From Acidiluteibacter sp963716125 (GTDB lineage: Bacteria > Bacteroidota > Bacteroidia > Flavobacteriales_E > Vicingaceae): 64,000 bases of DNA. The translations under genes were made by a program, and so were the position numbers. Below, one piece after another: positions 20,118 to 30,071 of this stretch (positions are counted from its first letter, which is position 1; each line of letters begins with the position of its first letter). Under the pieces are notes generated by a model, which made no database searches, was not told the DNA's origin, and was given only the letters and a program-made list of their open reading frames with translations. Location of the stretch: positions 434,001 to 498,000 of the forward strand of contig OY970294.1 of the NCBI GenBank assembly GCA_963716125.1, in the 5' to 3' direction.

Positions 20118-21470
20118 ATGAAGCTTTTAAAGCTAGGAACACTATTTTTTATTTGCCTTATAATGAGTCAGGCAAAAGCTCAAGACACTGCCAAGGTAAT
20201 GTCTTTTAGTTTGAAAGAGGCACAAGAGTATGCGGCTACAAATAGCTACCAAACTCAATTGGCATTAAAGGATGTAGAAAAATCTAAGAAAAAGGTGCAA
20301 GAAACCATTGCCCTTGGCTTACCGCAAATTAATGGATCAGCTGGATATAATTATAATATAGAATTGCCAGTTACTGTAGTCCCTGCTCAATTTTTTGATC
20401 CATCAGCACCTGCAGGAACTTTTTCTTCTTTAACATTTGGTACTAAGCAAACTATGAATGCAGGTATTTCTGTTAATCAATTGATATTTGATGGTAGTTA
20501 TATTGTTGGATTACAAGCTTCTAAAGTTTATAAGGAGTTGGCTATTAACGATCAAGTTAAAAGTGAAATTCAAATTAAAGATCAGGTAACTCAAGCGTAT
20601 GGTGGAGTTTTGGTCGCTGAAAGAAATGTTATTATTTTAAATGATAATTTAAAAAACATTGAAAAAACGGTTGGAGATAATAAAGAATTATATGCTAGTG
20701 GTTTTATTGCAGAACAAGATTATGACCAATTGAAATTGCTGCAAGCTCAAACAAAAAATGCCTACAATAATGCTAAACGTCAAAAAGACATTTCTAAAAA
20801 CATGCTCAAATTTGCGATGGGTATTGAAATAGTTCAACCCATTGAATTGACTGAAAAATTAGATGAAATAGCTACATCGGTAGATGCAGAAGGTTTATTA
20901 TCAACAGAATTTGATATTGAAAAACACATCGATTATAAAATCATAAATACGCAGTTAGACGCTGGAAAATTGCTTTGGAAACAACAAAAATCTACTTTTT
21001 TGCCAAAATTGTCAGCGGTGTATAATTTTCAATACAATTCATACAGTCAGGATTTTAACTTTTTTAGTGATGCAGAATGGTTTCGTTCACAATTTGTTGG
21101 TCTAAATTTAAATGTTCCTATTTTCAGCAGCACTATGCGATTAGCAAAAACTCAGCAAGCTGAAATAGATTATGACAAAGTGAAGATTTCTAAAACCCAA
21201 GTAGAAGAGAACATCAAGTTGAATCTTGAAACTGCACGATCAGATTATGCTTTTGCTTTAGATCAATATACCGCTCAAAAAGATAATATGGAATTGGCCC
21301 AAAAGATTTTTGATAAGGAACAAATTAAGTACCAAGAAGGAATTTCGTCAAGCTTAGAATTAACACAAGCCAACAATCAATTATTAAGTAGTCAAGGCGA
21401 TTACTTAAACTCAACTTTACAATTAATTTCAGCAAAATCTAAATTAGATAAGGCATTAAATAACTATTAA
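20118..21470 (+). CDS. TolC-family outer membrane efflux protein
   Basis: The 450-residue protein has a signal peptide (MKLLKLGTLFFICLIMSQAKAQ) and then two OEP repeats. Each has long alpha-helical stretches (e.g. SLKEAQEYAATNSYQTQLA, and near the end EQIKYQEGISSSLELTQAN with NQLLSSQGDYLNSTLQL) separated by strand regions with PQINGSAGYNYN and PIFSSTMRLAK. This is the outer-membrane channel-tunnel of a tripartite pump. The gene is followed after 5 bp by the membrane-fusion lipoprotein gene, so all pump parts are co-expressed. Confidence 0.93.
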   Translation: MKLLKLGTLFFICLIMSQAKAQDTAKVMSFSLKEAQEYAATNSYQTQLALKDVEKSKKKVQETIALGLPQINGSAGYNYNIELPVTVVPAQFFDPSAPAGTFSSLTFGTKQTMNAGISVNQLIFDGSYIVGLQASKVYKELAINDQVKSEIQIKDQVTQAYGGVLVAERNVIILNDNLKNIEKTVGDNKELYASGFIAEQDYDQLKLLQAQTKNAYNNAKRQKDISKNMLKFAMGIEIVQPIELTEKLDEIATSVDAEGLLSTEFDIEKHIDYKIINTQLDAGKLLWKQQKSTFLPKLSAVYNFQYNSYSQDFNFFSDAEWFRSQFVGLNLNVPIFSSTMRLAKTQQAEIDYDKVKISKTQVEENIKLNLETARSDYAFALDQYTAQKDNMELAQKIFDKEQIKYQEGISSSLELTQANNQLLSSQGDYLNSTLQLISAKSKLDKALNNY

Positions 21471-21475
21471 AAACG

Positions 21476-22645
21476 ATGAAAAAATTAAAATTATTAAGCT
21501 CATTAGTTCTAGTCTTAACCATTTTCTCTTGTGGCGGCGGTAGCAATAAATCAGTTGATGAGATGGTTGCAAATAGTAGCTTGGAAGAATTAAGAGCAAA
21601 AAAGGATGAACTAAGTGCCGAGGAGCATACTTTGGCTGCTGAAATTGAGAAATTAAATAAGGCTATTGAATCAAAAGACACCTCAAAAGTATTTCCTTTG
21701 GTTACTTCAATAACGATTAAAGCTGAAAAGTTTAATCATTTTACAGAAGTGCAAGGAGATGTGGATACAAAACAAAATTTAGTTTTATATCCACAGTTTT
21801 CAGGTGTTTTAAGAAAAGTTTATATTTCAGAAGGGCAGTCAGTTAGAAAAGGACAATTATTAGCAAGTATTGATGATGGTGGTCTTTCTCAGCAACTTAA
21901 TCAAGCCCAAATTCAAGCTGATTTATCTAAAACAACTTTTGATAAACAAAAGAAATTATGGGACAAAAACATTGGATCTGAAATGCAGTTTTTGCAATCA
22001 AAAGCGAATTATGAGGCACAAGAGAAAATGGTTAGTCAATTAAAATCTCAGTTATCGAAGGCCAATATTACAGCTCCTTTTAGTGGTGTGGTAGATGAAA
22101 TTATGGTAGATGAAGGTAGTGTTGTAGGTCCAGGACAAGCTGGTGTGATGAGAATTATCAATTTAGATCAAATGTTTGTTGAAGCACAAGTACCTGAAAA
22201 ATATATAGAAGCGGTTAAAAAAGGGAAGCAGGTTGAAGTGGAATTGCCAGTTTTATCAAAAACATATAATTCTAAAATTAATGTAGCTGCAAATTACATC
22301 AAACCCGAAAATAGATCTTTTAGAGTAGAAGTTTTATTAGACAATAAAGATGGTATAATTAAGCCTAACATGAATGCCAAACTTAGAATAAACGATTATA
22401 CTTCTGACAGCGCACTGCTCATTCCATTAAATATCATTTCTGAAAACTCTGATGGAGAAAAGTATGTATATGTTGCTACTATGGAAGCAGATAATATTGC
22501 CAAAGTAAAACAAACGATTATCAAAACAGGAAAATCGCAAGGAGAAATGGTTGAAGTCTTAAGTGGGTTAAAACCGAATGATGTTGTAATTCAAGAAGGT
22601 GCAAGATCAGTATTGGATGGCCAAAAAGTAAAATTATTAAAATAA
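21476..22645 (+). CDS. RND efflux periplasmic adaptor lipoprotein (HlyD/AcrA type)
   Basis: The 389-residue protein has a lipoprotein signal with the lipobox cysteine at residue 19 (LTIFSCGGG). A predicted coiled coil at about 30-62 (SLEELRAKKDELSAEEHTLA...) precedes the usual adaptor layout. A half lipoyl domain (GVLRKVYISEGQSVRKGQLL, near 108-127) is followed by a helical hairpin (QLNQAQIQADLSKTTFDKQK), the second half lipoyl (ANITAPFSGVVDEIMVDEGS) and beta-barrel and membrane-proximal domains. It links the RND pump to the TolC-like channel. The extra coiled coil before the first lipoyl half is unusual among AcrA-like proteins. Confidence 0.93.
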   Translation: MKKLKLLSSLVLVLTIFSCGGGSNKSVDEMVANSSLEELRAKKDELSAEEHTLAAEIEKLNKAIESKDTSKVFPLVTSITIKAEKFNHFTEVQGDVDTKQNLVLYPQFSGVLRKVYISEGQSVRKGQLLASIDDGGLSQQLNQAQIQADLSKTTFDKQKKLWDKNIGSEMQFLQSKANYEAQEKMVSQLKSQLSKANITAPFSGVVDEIMVDEGSVVGPGQAGVMRIINLDQMFVEAQVPEKYIEAVKKGKQVEVELPVLSKTYNSKINVAANYIKPENRSFRVEVLLDNKDGIIKPNMNAKLRINDYTSDSALLIPLNIISENSDGEKYVYVATMEADNIAKVKQTIIKTGKSQGEMVEVLSGLKPNDVVIQEGARSVLDGQKVKLLK

Positions 22646-22652
22646 TTCTCAG

Positions 22653-25600
22653 ATGAGTAACGAAAAAAAGAAAGCCGAAAAGGAATTTAGTATATCATCT
22701 TGGGCAATTGATAATCAAACAATAATTTATGTAATTATTGCTTTGCTTTTAGTGGTTGGATTATCAGCTTACTCCAATTTACCAAGAGAGAGTTTCCCTG
22801 AAATTAAGGAAACTAAAATATACATCAGTACTCCTTATCCTGAAACACAGCTGAAGATATTGAACGTTTAATCACAGACCCTTTAGAAGAAGCCGTAGAA
22901 AATGTAAGTAATGTGAATGAAATCACTTCAACATCTCAGCAAGATTACGGAATGATTGTAGTTGAATTTGATGAAGAAATAGAGGTAGAAAGTGCTAAAC
23001 AAAAAATTAAAGATGAGGTTGATGCAGTAAAAGCAGGAGAAGATTGGCCAACTTTTAACGGAGCAAAAGTAGAACCTAACGTTTTTGATTTGAACTTTTC
23101 CGAAGAGGTTCCTATTTTAAATATCAACATATCAGGAGATTATCAAGTAGATCAATTAAAAGATTTTGCGGAAGAATTGCAAGATAAAATTGAACAATTG
23201 CCTGAGATTAAGAAAGCTGACATTCGAGGAGCACAAGAAAAAGAAGTAGAAGTAGCTGTTGATGTGTATAAAATGATGGCTGCTAAAGTTAGTTTTAGTG
23301 ATATCAGTCAGGCCATTTCAAATGGTAATATGACCGTTTCTGCGGGTAAGTTGGTGTCCAATGGTCAGCAAAGAACGATAAGAGTTTTAGGAGAAATTGA
23401 TAACCCTGAGCAACTTAATAATTTTGTTATTAAGTCGCAAGGTGGAGCAGTTTATTTAAAAGATGTGGCTGATATTCAGTTTAAAGAGGAAGATAAAACT
23501 ACCTATGCTCGAGAAAATGGCGAAAGTGTTGTAATGCTTGATGTTAAGAAAAGATCAGGTAAAAACATGGTTGACGCTGCTCAAAAAGTAAATGAAATTG
23601 TTCAAAATGCTATTGAAAATGATTTGCCAAAAGATCTGAAGGTTTCCATTGCAAATGATGCTTCACAAAAAACTATCAATCAAGTTAATGACTTAGTTAA
23701 TAACATTATTTTTGGTATTATACTAGTTGTATTTGTTTTGATGTTTTTTCTTAGGATTTAGAAATGCACTTTTCGTGGGATTTGCAATTCCTATGTCCAT
23801 GTTTATTTCCTTTATTATAATAGATGCATTAGGATTTACATTAAACACAATGGTACTTTTTGCCTTAGTAATGGGTTTAGGTATGTTGGTGGATAATGGG
23901 ATAGTAGTAGTAGAAAACGTCTACCGACTCATGGAAGAAGAAGGGATGAGCCGAATACAAGCCGCCAAGCAAGGTGTTGGTGAAATCGCATATCCTATTA
24001 TTATATCTACTGCAACTACTGTAGCTGCATTTGTTCCGTTAGGGTTTTGGCCTGGTACTATTGGGCAATTTATGATGATTTTCCCCATTACCTTGTCCAT
24101 TGTTTTAGGCTCATCACTTTTTGTAGCACTATTAATTAATTCTATGTTAGTTTCTAGATTGATGAGTGTAGAAGATAAAAGTTTACCAAGGAAGCAATTG
24201 ATTAAAGTAACTGCAGTGTTATTAGTATTTGGAATAATTATTATGTTTTCAAATTCTGCTGTGAGAGGATTAGGAACTTTAATGATTGTTACTGCAATTT
24301 TTATGTGGTTATATAAGTATTTCTTGATGGATGCAGCAGCTTATTTTCAAAGAAATACGTTAGTAAAATTAGAGAATGGTTACAAAAGAGCTTTGGCCTT
24401 TGCATTAAGAGGTAGGAACGCTTGGTTCTTTTTAATAGGAACGATATTATTGCTTTTTGTGTCTTTTATCTTAGTAGGAGTAGCAGCACCTAAAGTAGAG
24501 TTCTTTCCTGACAATAAACCCAATCAGATTATAGTTTATATTGAATATCCTGAAGGTACTGATATTGAAAAAACGAATGAAATCACAAAGTCAATAGAAA
24601 AAAGAGTTTATTCCGTTATTGATGCAGATGAATATAGATTCGAAGACAATAACTTTATGGTGGAATCTGCTATAGCACAAGTAGGTGAGGGCGCCGGAAA
24701 TCCGTTTACCGATGGAGGTTCGCAAGCAGAGATGCCGCAAAGAGGAAAAATGACCATCTCGTTACATGAATTTAAATTTAGAAGAGGCAAGGATTCAGAG
24801 GTATTGCGACAAAAAGTGCAAGAAGTTTTGAGAGATGTTTATCCTGGTGTTGCTATTACAGTCGAAAAAGATCAGGCAGGTCCGCCCGTTGGATATCCCA
24901 TCAATATTGAAATAAAAGGTCCCGATTATGATCAGCTAGTTAAAACAGCTGAGCAAATGAGAGGATTTATTAAGTCTCAAAATTTATCAGGTATTGAAGA
25001 GTTGAAGATCGATGTCAATAAAAATAAACCTTCAATGCAAGTCATCGTTGACCGTCAAAAAGCTGGTGAATTAGGTGTTTCAGCAGGTCAAATTGGAAAT
25101 CAATTGCGTCAATCGATTTTTGGTGAAAAAGCAGGTGTTTATAAAAAAGATGGGGACAATTATGATATTTACGTTCGATTCAATGAGGAGAATAGATACA
25201 ATCAAAATGCTTTATTTAATCAAAATATTACATTTCGAGATCAAGCAACTGGAAAAATTAAAGAAATTCCTGTATCGGCTTTAGCAACTCAAAGAAATTC
25301 AGCATCTTATAGTGCCATTAAACACAGAGACTTGAGACGAGTTGTGACAGTTTATTCAGCAGTTTTGCCTGGTTATAATGCCAATGAAATTGTAAACAGA
25401 TTACGGACTCAACTGAAAGATTTTGAATTACAAGAGGATATGGATTATAAGTTTACAGGAGAAATTGAGAAGCAAGAAGAAAATATGACATTTTTGTTAG
25501 GCGCTTTGGGAACAGGGTTAGCAATGATTATTTTATTATTAGTGCTTCAATTTAACTCTATTTCTAAACCTTTAATTATCCTTTTAGCAATATTATTGAG

Positions 25601-26117
25601 TTTTATTGGGGTATTATTAGGCTTGGTTATTTTCAATATGACTTTTGTAATTATGATGACGATGATGGGAATTATTTCCCTCGCCGGAATTGTGGTAAAC
25701 AATGGAGTCGTCCTGCTCGATTATACAGAAATATTAGTAGATCGTAAAAAAGAAGAGTTAGATATAGATGCAGATAAGTTTTTACCAAGAGAAATGATTT
25801 TTGATATTATAGTTCAGGCTGGAAAAGCGAGATTACGTCCAGTATTGTTGACGGCAATTACTACTGTATTAGGTCTGATTCCACTTGCGATTGGATTAAA
25901 TATTGATTTCTTTGGATTATTTACCAATTTCAACCCTGATATTTATATGGGTGGTGATAACGTAATATTTTGGGGACCATTAGCTTGGACAGTAATTTTC
26001 GGATTAACTTTTGCGACCTTTCTTACATTAGTGATTGTGCCAGTAAGTTACTATTTAATTCATCGATTTAAATTAAGGATTTTTAAGAAGAGATTATATA
26101 ACATTTCCGAAGATTAA
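22653..26117 (+). pseudogene. RND efflux pump permease (AcrB/HAE1 type), broken by two compensating frameshifts
   Basis: Three frames (22653-22871, 22913-23761, 23775-26117) join into one 1154-residue pump. The N-terminal helix (IIYVIIALLLVVGLSAYSNL), porter domains, TM helices 2-6, second porter half and TM 7-12 are all present. Break 1 is near 22831-22836: CCTGAAACAC needs one more base to read PYP(G/E)NTAEDIERLI. Break 2 is near 23745-23751: ATGTTTTTTCTTAGG has one T too many; five Ts give MFFLGFRNALFVGF. The shifts are -1 and +1, so net length is kept. In TM4 the AcrB Asp-Asp pair reads Asp-Asn (MLVDNGIVVVENV), and in TM10 the Lys position reads Asn (GIVVNNGVVLLDY), so the proton relay differs from AcrB. 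A strong terminator follows. Confidence 0.88.
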
Positions 26118-26185
26118 GCGTTCATATTAAAGGTTAATTATACCTATTGTTAAAAGATAGGTTTAAGGTTTTAGGTTTGGTTGGA

Positions 26186-26220
26186 GGGCTTGACTCTTAA
26201 GTGAGTTAAGCCCTTTTTTT
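26186..26220 (+). terminator. Rho-independent terminator of the efflux operon
   Basis: GGGCTTGACT (26186-26195) pairs with AGTTAAGCCC (26204-26213), with one G-T pair and an 8-nt loop, followed by seven Ts. It is 68 bp after the RND stop. Confidence 0.85.
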
Positions 26221-26270
26221 GAGTAATTCAATCTATTTACTATTTTACCAAAGTCGAAACAATATTTTAT

Positions 26271-26278
26271 TACATTTG
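26271..26278 (+). promoter_or_regulatory. -7 box upstream of dxs
   Basis: TACATTTG matches TAnnTTTG and lies 34 bp before the dxs ATG, downstream of the efflux terminator. No convincing TTTG element was found 19-21 bp upstream, so this is only half a promoter signature. Confidence 0.35.
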
Positions 26279-26312
26279 TTGTTAAGATAATTCTCCCTAC
26301 AATAAAGTATTT

Positions 26313-28244
26313 ATGAGTGAATTTAAAGCAGGCGAACTACTTGATAAAGTGATCATCCCTTCTGATTTAAGAAAATTAGATGAAACCGAATTAAATCAAC
26401 TTTCTAAAGAGTTAAGACAATATATTATCGATGTTGTATCCGTTAAGGGAGGTCATTTTGGCGCTAGCCTTGGTGTAGTAGAATTGACTGTTGCTTTGCA
26501 TTATGTATTCAATACCCCTTATGATCAGTTGGTGTGGGATGTTGGTCACCAAGCTTACGGGCATAAAATATTAACAGGAAGAAGAGAAATATTTCATACC
26601 AACAGAATTTATAAAGGAATAAGCGGGTTTCCAAAAAGATCTGAGAGTGAATATGATACTTTTGGAGTCGGTCATTCTTCTACTTCAATTTCTGCTGCTT
26701 TGGGTATGGCAGTAGCCTCTCGATTAAAAGATGAAAGAGATAGACAGCACATTGCAATAATTGGCGATGGTGCCATGACAGCAGGTTTGGCTTTTGAAGG
26801 TTTAAACCATGGAGGAGTGGAAGATTCTAATTTATTGGTCGTTCTCAATGACAATTGCATGTCTATTGACCCCAATGTAGGTGCGCTAAAGGATTATTTA
26901 ACAGATATTACTACTTCACATACTTATAATAAAGTAAAAGATGAGGTTTGGACTTTGCTAGGAAAAATTAGCAAATTTGGACCAAATGCTCAATCTATTG
27001 TTCAGAAAATTGAAAACGGAATTAAAGCAGCTTTATTAAAACAAAGCAACTATTTTGAATCTTTAAATTTTAGATATTTTGGACCAATCGATGGGCATGA
27101 TGTCGATCATATGGTGAAGGTTTTAAAAGATTTAAAAGATATTCCTGGCCCTAAAATTTTACATATTGTTACCATGAAAGGGAAGGGTTTTAAACCTGCA
27201 GAGGAAGGAAGCCCGACCAAATGGCATGCACCTGGATTATTTAATAAAGAAACTGGAGAAATTATTAAAGTTACTCCAAAAAGCCCTCAGCCTCCTAAAT
27301 ATCAAGATGTATTTGGGCATACTATAGTAGAGCTAGCCGAAAAAAATGAAAAAATAGTTGGCGTTACGCCTGCTATGCCATCAGGAAGTTCATTGAATAT
27401 AATGATGGAAGCAATGCCAACTAGAGCTTTTGATGTAGGAATAGCCGAACAGCATGCTGTTACTTTTTCGGCAGGTTTAGCTACCCAAGGATTAGTTCCT
27501 TTTTGTAATATCTATTCTTCTTTTATGCAGCGTGCTTATGATCAGGTGGTTCATGATGTGGCATTGCAAAAATTACATGTTGTGTTTTGTTTAGATAGAG
27601 CAGGTTTTGCAGGTGCAGATGGCCCAACCCATCATGGTGCTTTTGACATTTCATATATGCGTTCTATTCCAAATATGATAGTAGCTTCACCAATGAATGA
27701 AGAAGAGTTGCGCAATATGATGTTTACGGCTCAAGAAAAAGATCATGGTCCTTTTACTATTCGTTATCCTAGAGGTGGAGGTGTAATGCCCAATTGGAAA
27801 ACACCTTTGAAATCTATTAAAATAGGTCAGGGCAGAAGAGTAAAGAATGGAGATGATATTGCTATTTTAACAATTGGTCATATAGGTAATTATGCTGTTG
27901 AATCATGTGAAATATTAGATAAAAATAAAGTAAGTGCGGCACATTATGATATGCGTTTTGCAAAACCCTTAGATGAGTTAATTTTGCACGAGATATTTGG
28001 TAAATTTGATAAAGTAATTACTGTAGAAGATGGCTGTTTGATGGGAGGAATGGGAAGTGCTATATTAGAATTCGCTGCAGACCATAATTATAAATCACAA
28101 ATAGTTCGTTTGGGAATTCCCGATGTATTTATAGAGCATGGAGACCAAATGGAACTGCATAAGGAATGTGGATTTGACCCTCAAAGTATTGCTAAAAAAG
28201 CAGCGGAAATGGTTGGCACTCATTTAGTTTCAGCTACTGCATAA
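26313..28244 (+). CDS. dxs: 1-deoxy-D-xylulose-5-phosphate synthase
   Basis: The 643-residue enzyme condenses pyruvate and glyceraldehyde 3-phosphate, the first step of the MEP isoprenoid pathway. Thiamine-diphosphate binding is seen as GDG (151-153) to NDN (179-181) with AMTAGLAFEGLNHG between them. Further marks are the substrate-binding histidines in GHFGASLG and GHQAYGHKIL, and the catalytic glutamate region GIAEQHAVTFSAGLA near residue 375. The C-terminal transketolase-like domain is complete (VEDGCLMGGMGSAI). Length is normal. It stands alone between a terminator and a converging T9SS gene. Confidence 0.98.
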   Translation: MSEFKAGELLDKVIIPSDLRKLDETELNQLSKELRQYIIDVVSVKGGHFGASLGVVELTVALHYVFNTPYDQLVWDVGHQAYGHKILTGRREIFHTNRIYKGISGFPKRSESEYDTFGVGHSSTSISAALGMAVASRLKDERDRQHIAIIGDGAMTAGLAFEGLNHGGVEDSNLLVVLNDNCMSIDPNVGALKDYLTDITTSHTYNKVKDEVWTLLGKISKFGPNAQSIVQKIENGIKAALLKQSNYFESLNFRYFGPIDGHDVDHMVKVLKDLKDIPGPKILHIVTMKGKGFKPAEEGSPTKWHAPGLFNKETGEIIKVTPKSPQPPKYQDVFGHTIVELAEKNEKIVGVTPAMPSGSSLNIMMEAMPTRAFDVGIAEQHAVTFSAGLATQGLVPFCNIYSSFMQRAYDQVVHDVALQKLHVVFCLDRAGFAGADGPTHHGAFDISYMRSIPNMIVASPMNEEELRNMMFTAQEKDHGPFTIRYPRGGGVMPNWKTPLKSIKIGQGRRVKNGDDIAILTIGHIGNYAVESCEILDKNKVSAAHYDMRFAKPLDELILHEIFGKFDKVITVEDGCLMGGMGSAILEFAADHNYKSQIVRLGIPDVFIEHGDQMELHKECGFDPQSIAKKAAEMVGTHLVSATA

Positions 28245-28303
28245 ATTCTATTTATATTTACAAGCTTTGCCTACAACTATACGAAATTGTCAATTCTCCA
28301 TTA

Positions 28304-29815
28304 TCAATTGCTCTTCACAATTTTCCTGACTTCAACCCCTTCTTCTCCAAAAACTTTTAAAAAGTAAATTCCGTTTTCAATGGACTCTAGATTTATCTGA
28401 TTCACTTTATTAGCATAATTTTTTATTAAACGACCTTGTAAATCAAATAAACTAATTTGATTAATTTTCTGATTAGGTAACCATTCTAAGTTGATTATAG
28501 CATTAGTAGGATTAGGGTAAATAGTATTGAGATATTGAGTCTTTTTATGGAGATTTTTATCATCTAAACCAACACCCGTATTCAAACCGTGAATTTTAAT
28601 AATAGGTTGAGTAGGTTTTCCATCCCAATAACGCCAACTACCTCCTAAATAATAACCTCCATTGATAGAAGGTATAATTTTATGAATACCTGCTGCACCA
28701 TTTCTTCTAACTGAACTATCAGGTCCAATTGATGTAAAATATTGAGGTTCTACTTTACCATTTGAATCTATCTTGGCTATTCCATTTTTTGCATAACCTT
28801 GATATTTATTAAAATACCCTGCAACTAAGTAACCTTTATCAGGCGTTTTTACAATTGAAAGCACATTGGAGCCAGCTATTAGAGTGCTATCAATTGGTCC
28901 TCCAAAATTCATAAAAGTAGTATCTAAGGAACCATCAACCTTCAAACGAATTAAAGAAAACCATTGACCAGGATAATTTTTTAATTGAAAATTACCACGT
29001 ATCAATATTTTACCATCAGACTGCACCAATTCGGGATAAAAGCCGCCATTACCTGGATTAAAAATACTTATAAAAGTAGTATCTAAATCACCGTTCAAGT
29101 CTGTTCTACAAATACCATCAATAGTAATTCCTTCATAAACAGTAAATCTTCTTGGTAAACCGTAAATTAAAATTTGATTACTATCATAAGAAAAGAAACC
29201 TGTAGGATAATCATTCATAGTATGATTAAATGTACTATCGTAAATTCCTTGAGGGTCAACTTTTACAATGTATTGATGTGGTAAGGTATCACCCATATAT
29301 TTAGGGTTGCAATGATTAGTTGAAGCTTTTCCATTTGCCATTAATGCCGATCCATCTTTAAAAAAATAGGGAGAATAACCTCTTTTACAAGGAACACTTT
29401 TAAATAAATTCCAAAACCAGCTAGTCTTCGTTATTTCTCCATTGTATTTTCTTTGATAAAGAGAGGATGGTCCTAAAGAAATTAAAGTGGTATCACTTAT
29501 TGGAAAAATTCTTAATAAATCTGAACCAGAACTACCATCATAAAGATAACAAATTGATCCATTAGATGTAAAGCAAACATTACCATCATACCTTTTGCCA
29601 TTAAATATTCGATTAAAATCACCAGCTAAATAAATTTGGGCATTTTTAGGATTTTCCCATACATCATTCACACTTCCACCCCCGAAAACTTCTAAACCGG
29701 TAAAATCTAAAGTAGGAGAAAATGATGAATCAATAGAAAAAGAAGGTTGAGCCATAAGCTCAACCTTCAATCCAATATTAATAGTGATTATAATATATTT
29801 AAAACAATCTCTCAT
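28304..29815 (-). CDS. T9SS-exported delta-60 repeat protein
   Basis: The protein of about 503 residues has an N-terminal hydrophobic stretch (YIIITINIGLKVELMAQ) that may act as a weak signal peptide. It contains several delta-60-type repeats, with units such as LDTTFISIFNPGNGGF, LKVDGSLDTTFMNFGG and AKIDSNGKVEPQYFTS, which probably form blades of a beta-propeller-like fold. A type A T9SS sorting domain at about 425-503 is marked by IYPNPTNAIINLEW, LFDLQGRLIK and ENGIYFLKVF...RKIVKS. It should be secreted and anchored at the surface; its substrate is unknown. The ATG at 29813-29815 overlaps the stop of the upstream remnant (TGATGA); a TTG one codon earlier is possible. The signal peptide is less typical than in the other cargo proteins. 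Confidence 0.85.
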   Translation of the reverse strand: MRDCFKYIIITINIGLKVELMAQPSFSIDSSFSPTLDFTGLEVFGGGSVNDVWENPKNAQIYLAGDFNRIFNGKRYDGNVCFTSNGSICYLYDGSSGSDLLRIFPISDTTLISLGPSSLYQRKYNGEITKTSWFWNLFKSVPCKRGYSPYFFKDGSALMANGKASTNHCNPKYMGDTLPHQYIVKVDPQGIYDSTFNHTMNDYPTGFFSYDSNQILIYGLPRRFTVYEGITIDGICRTDLNGDLDTTFISIFNPGNGGFYPELVQSDGKILIRGNFQLKNYPGQWFSLIRLKVDGSLDTTFMNFGGPIDSTLIAGSNVLSIVKTPDKGYLVAGYFNKYQGYAKNGIAKIDSNGKVEPQYFTSIGPDSSVRRNGAAGIHKIIPSINGGYYLGGSWRYWDGKPTQPIIKIHGLNTGVGLDDKNLHKKTQYLNTIYPNPTNAIINLEWLPNQKINQISLFDLQGRLIKNYANKVNQINLESIENGIYFLKVFGEEGVEVRKIVKSN

Positions 29816-30066
29816 CAATGTTTCACAATTAATTTTCCCTTAGCGATACTATTGTTATTGTCTATCACTTCGTAAAGATACACCCCATTTTTTAAATGAT
29901 CGACTTTAAACTGATTGGAGTTTCCTACAAAGCTTTTTTCAAAAACAGTCTGTCCTTGTAAGTTTGTAATTTTTATTAAATTATTTCCTTCATTTGAACT
30001 ATTATTCCTTTCAACAGAAAAAGCTGAACTCATTTCTGAATTCAGCTTTTTTATTAATAAGATCAA
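29815..30066 (-). pseudogene. Orphan T9SS sorting-domain remnant
   Basis: The 83-codon frame encodes only the second half of a type A sorting domain: IKITNLQGQTVFEKSF, then FKVDHLKNGVYLYEVI and a final GKLIVKH. There is no signal peptide, no passenger and no ATG before residue 12; the frame opens with TTG. Its 5' end lies on the accC terminator hairpin and begins 6 bp after the accC stop. It looks like the 3' remnant of a deleted cargo gene, kept in frame with the following T9SS gene by a TGATGA junction. A short functional peptide cannot be excluded. Confidence 0.6.
30018..30052 (-). terminator. Terminator after accC
   Basis: On the minus strand AAAAAGCTGAA ... TTCAGCTTTTT form an 11-bp hairpin with a 12-13-nt loop, ending in a T-run. 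It sits inside the first codons of the orphan sorting-domain frame, which argues that transcription from accC normally ends here. Confidence 0.65.
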
Positions 30067-30071
30067 ATTTT

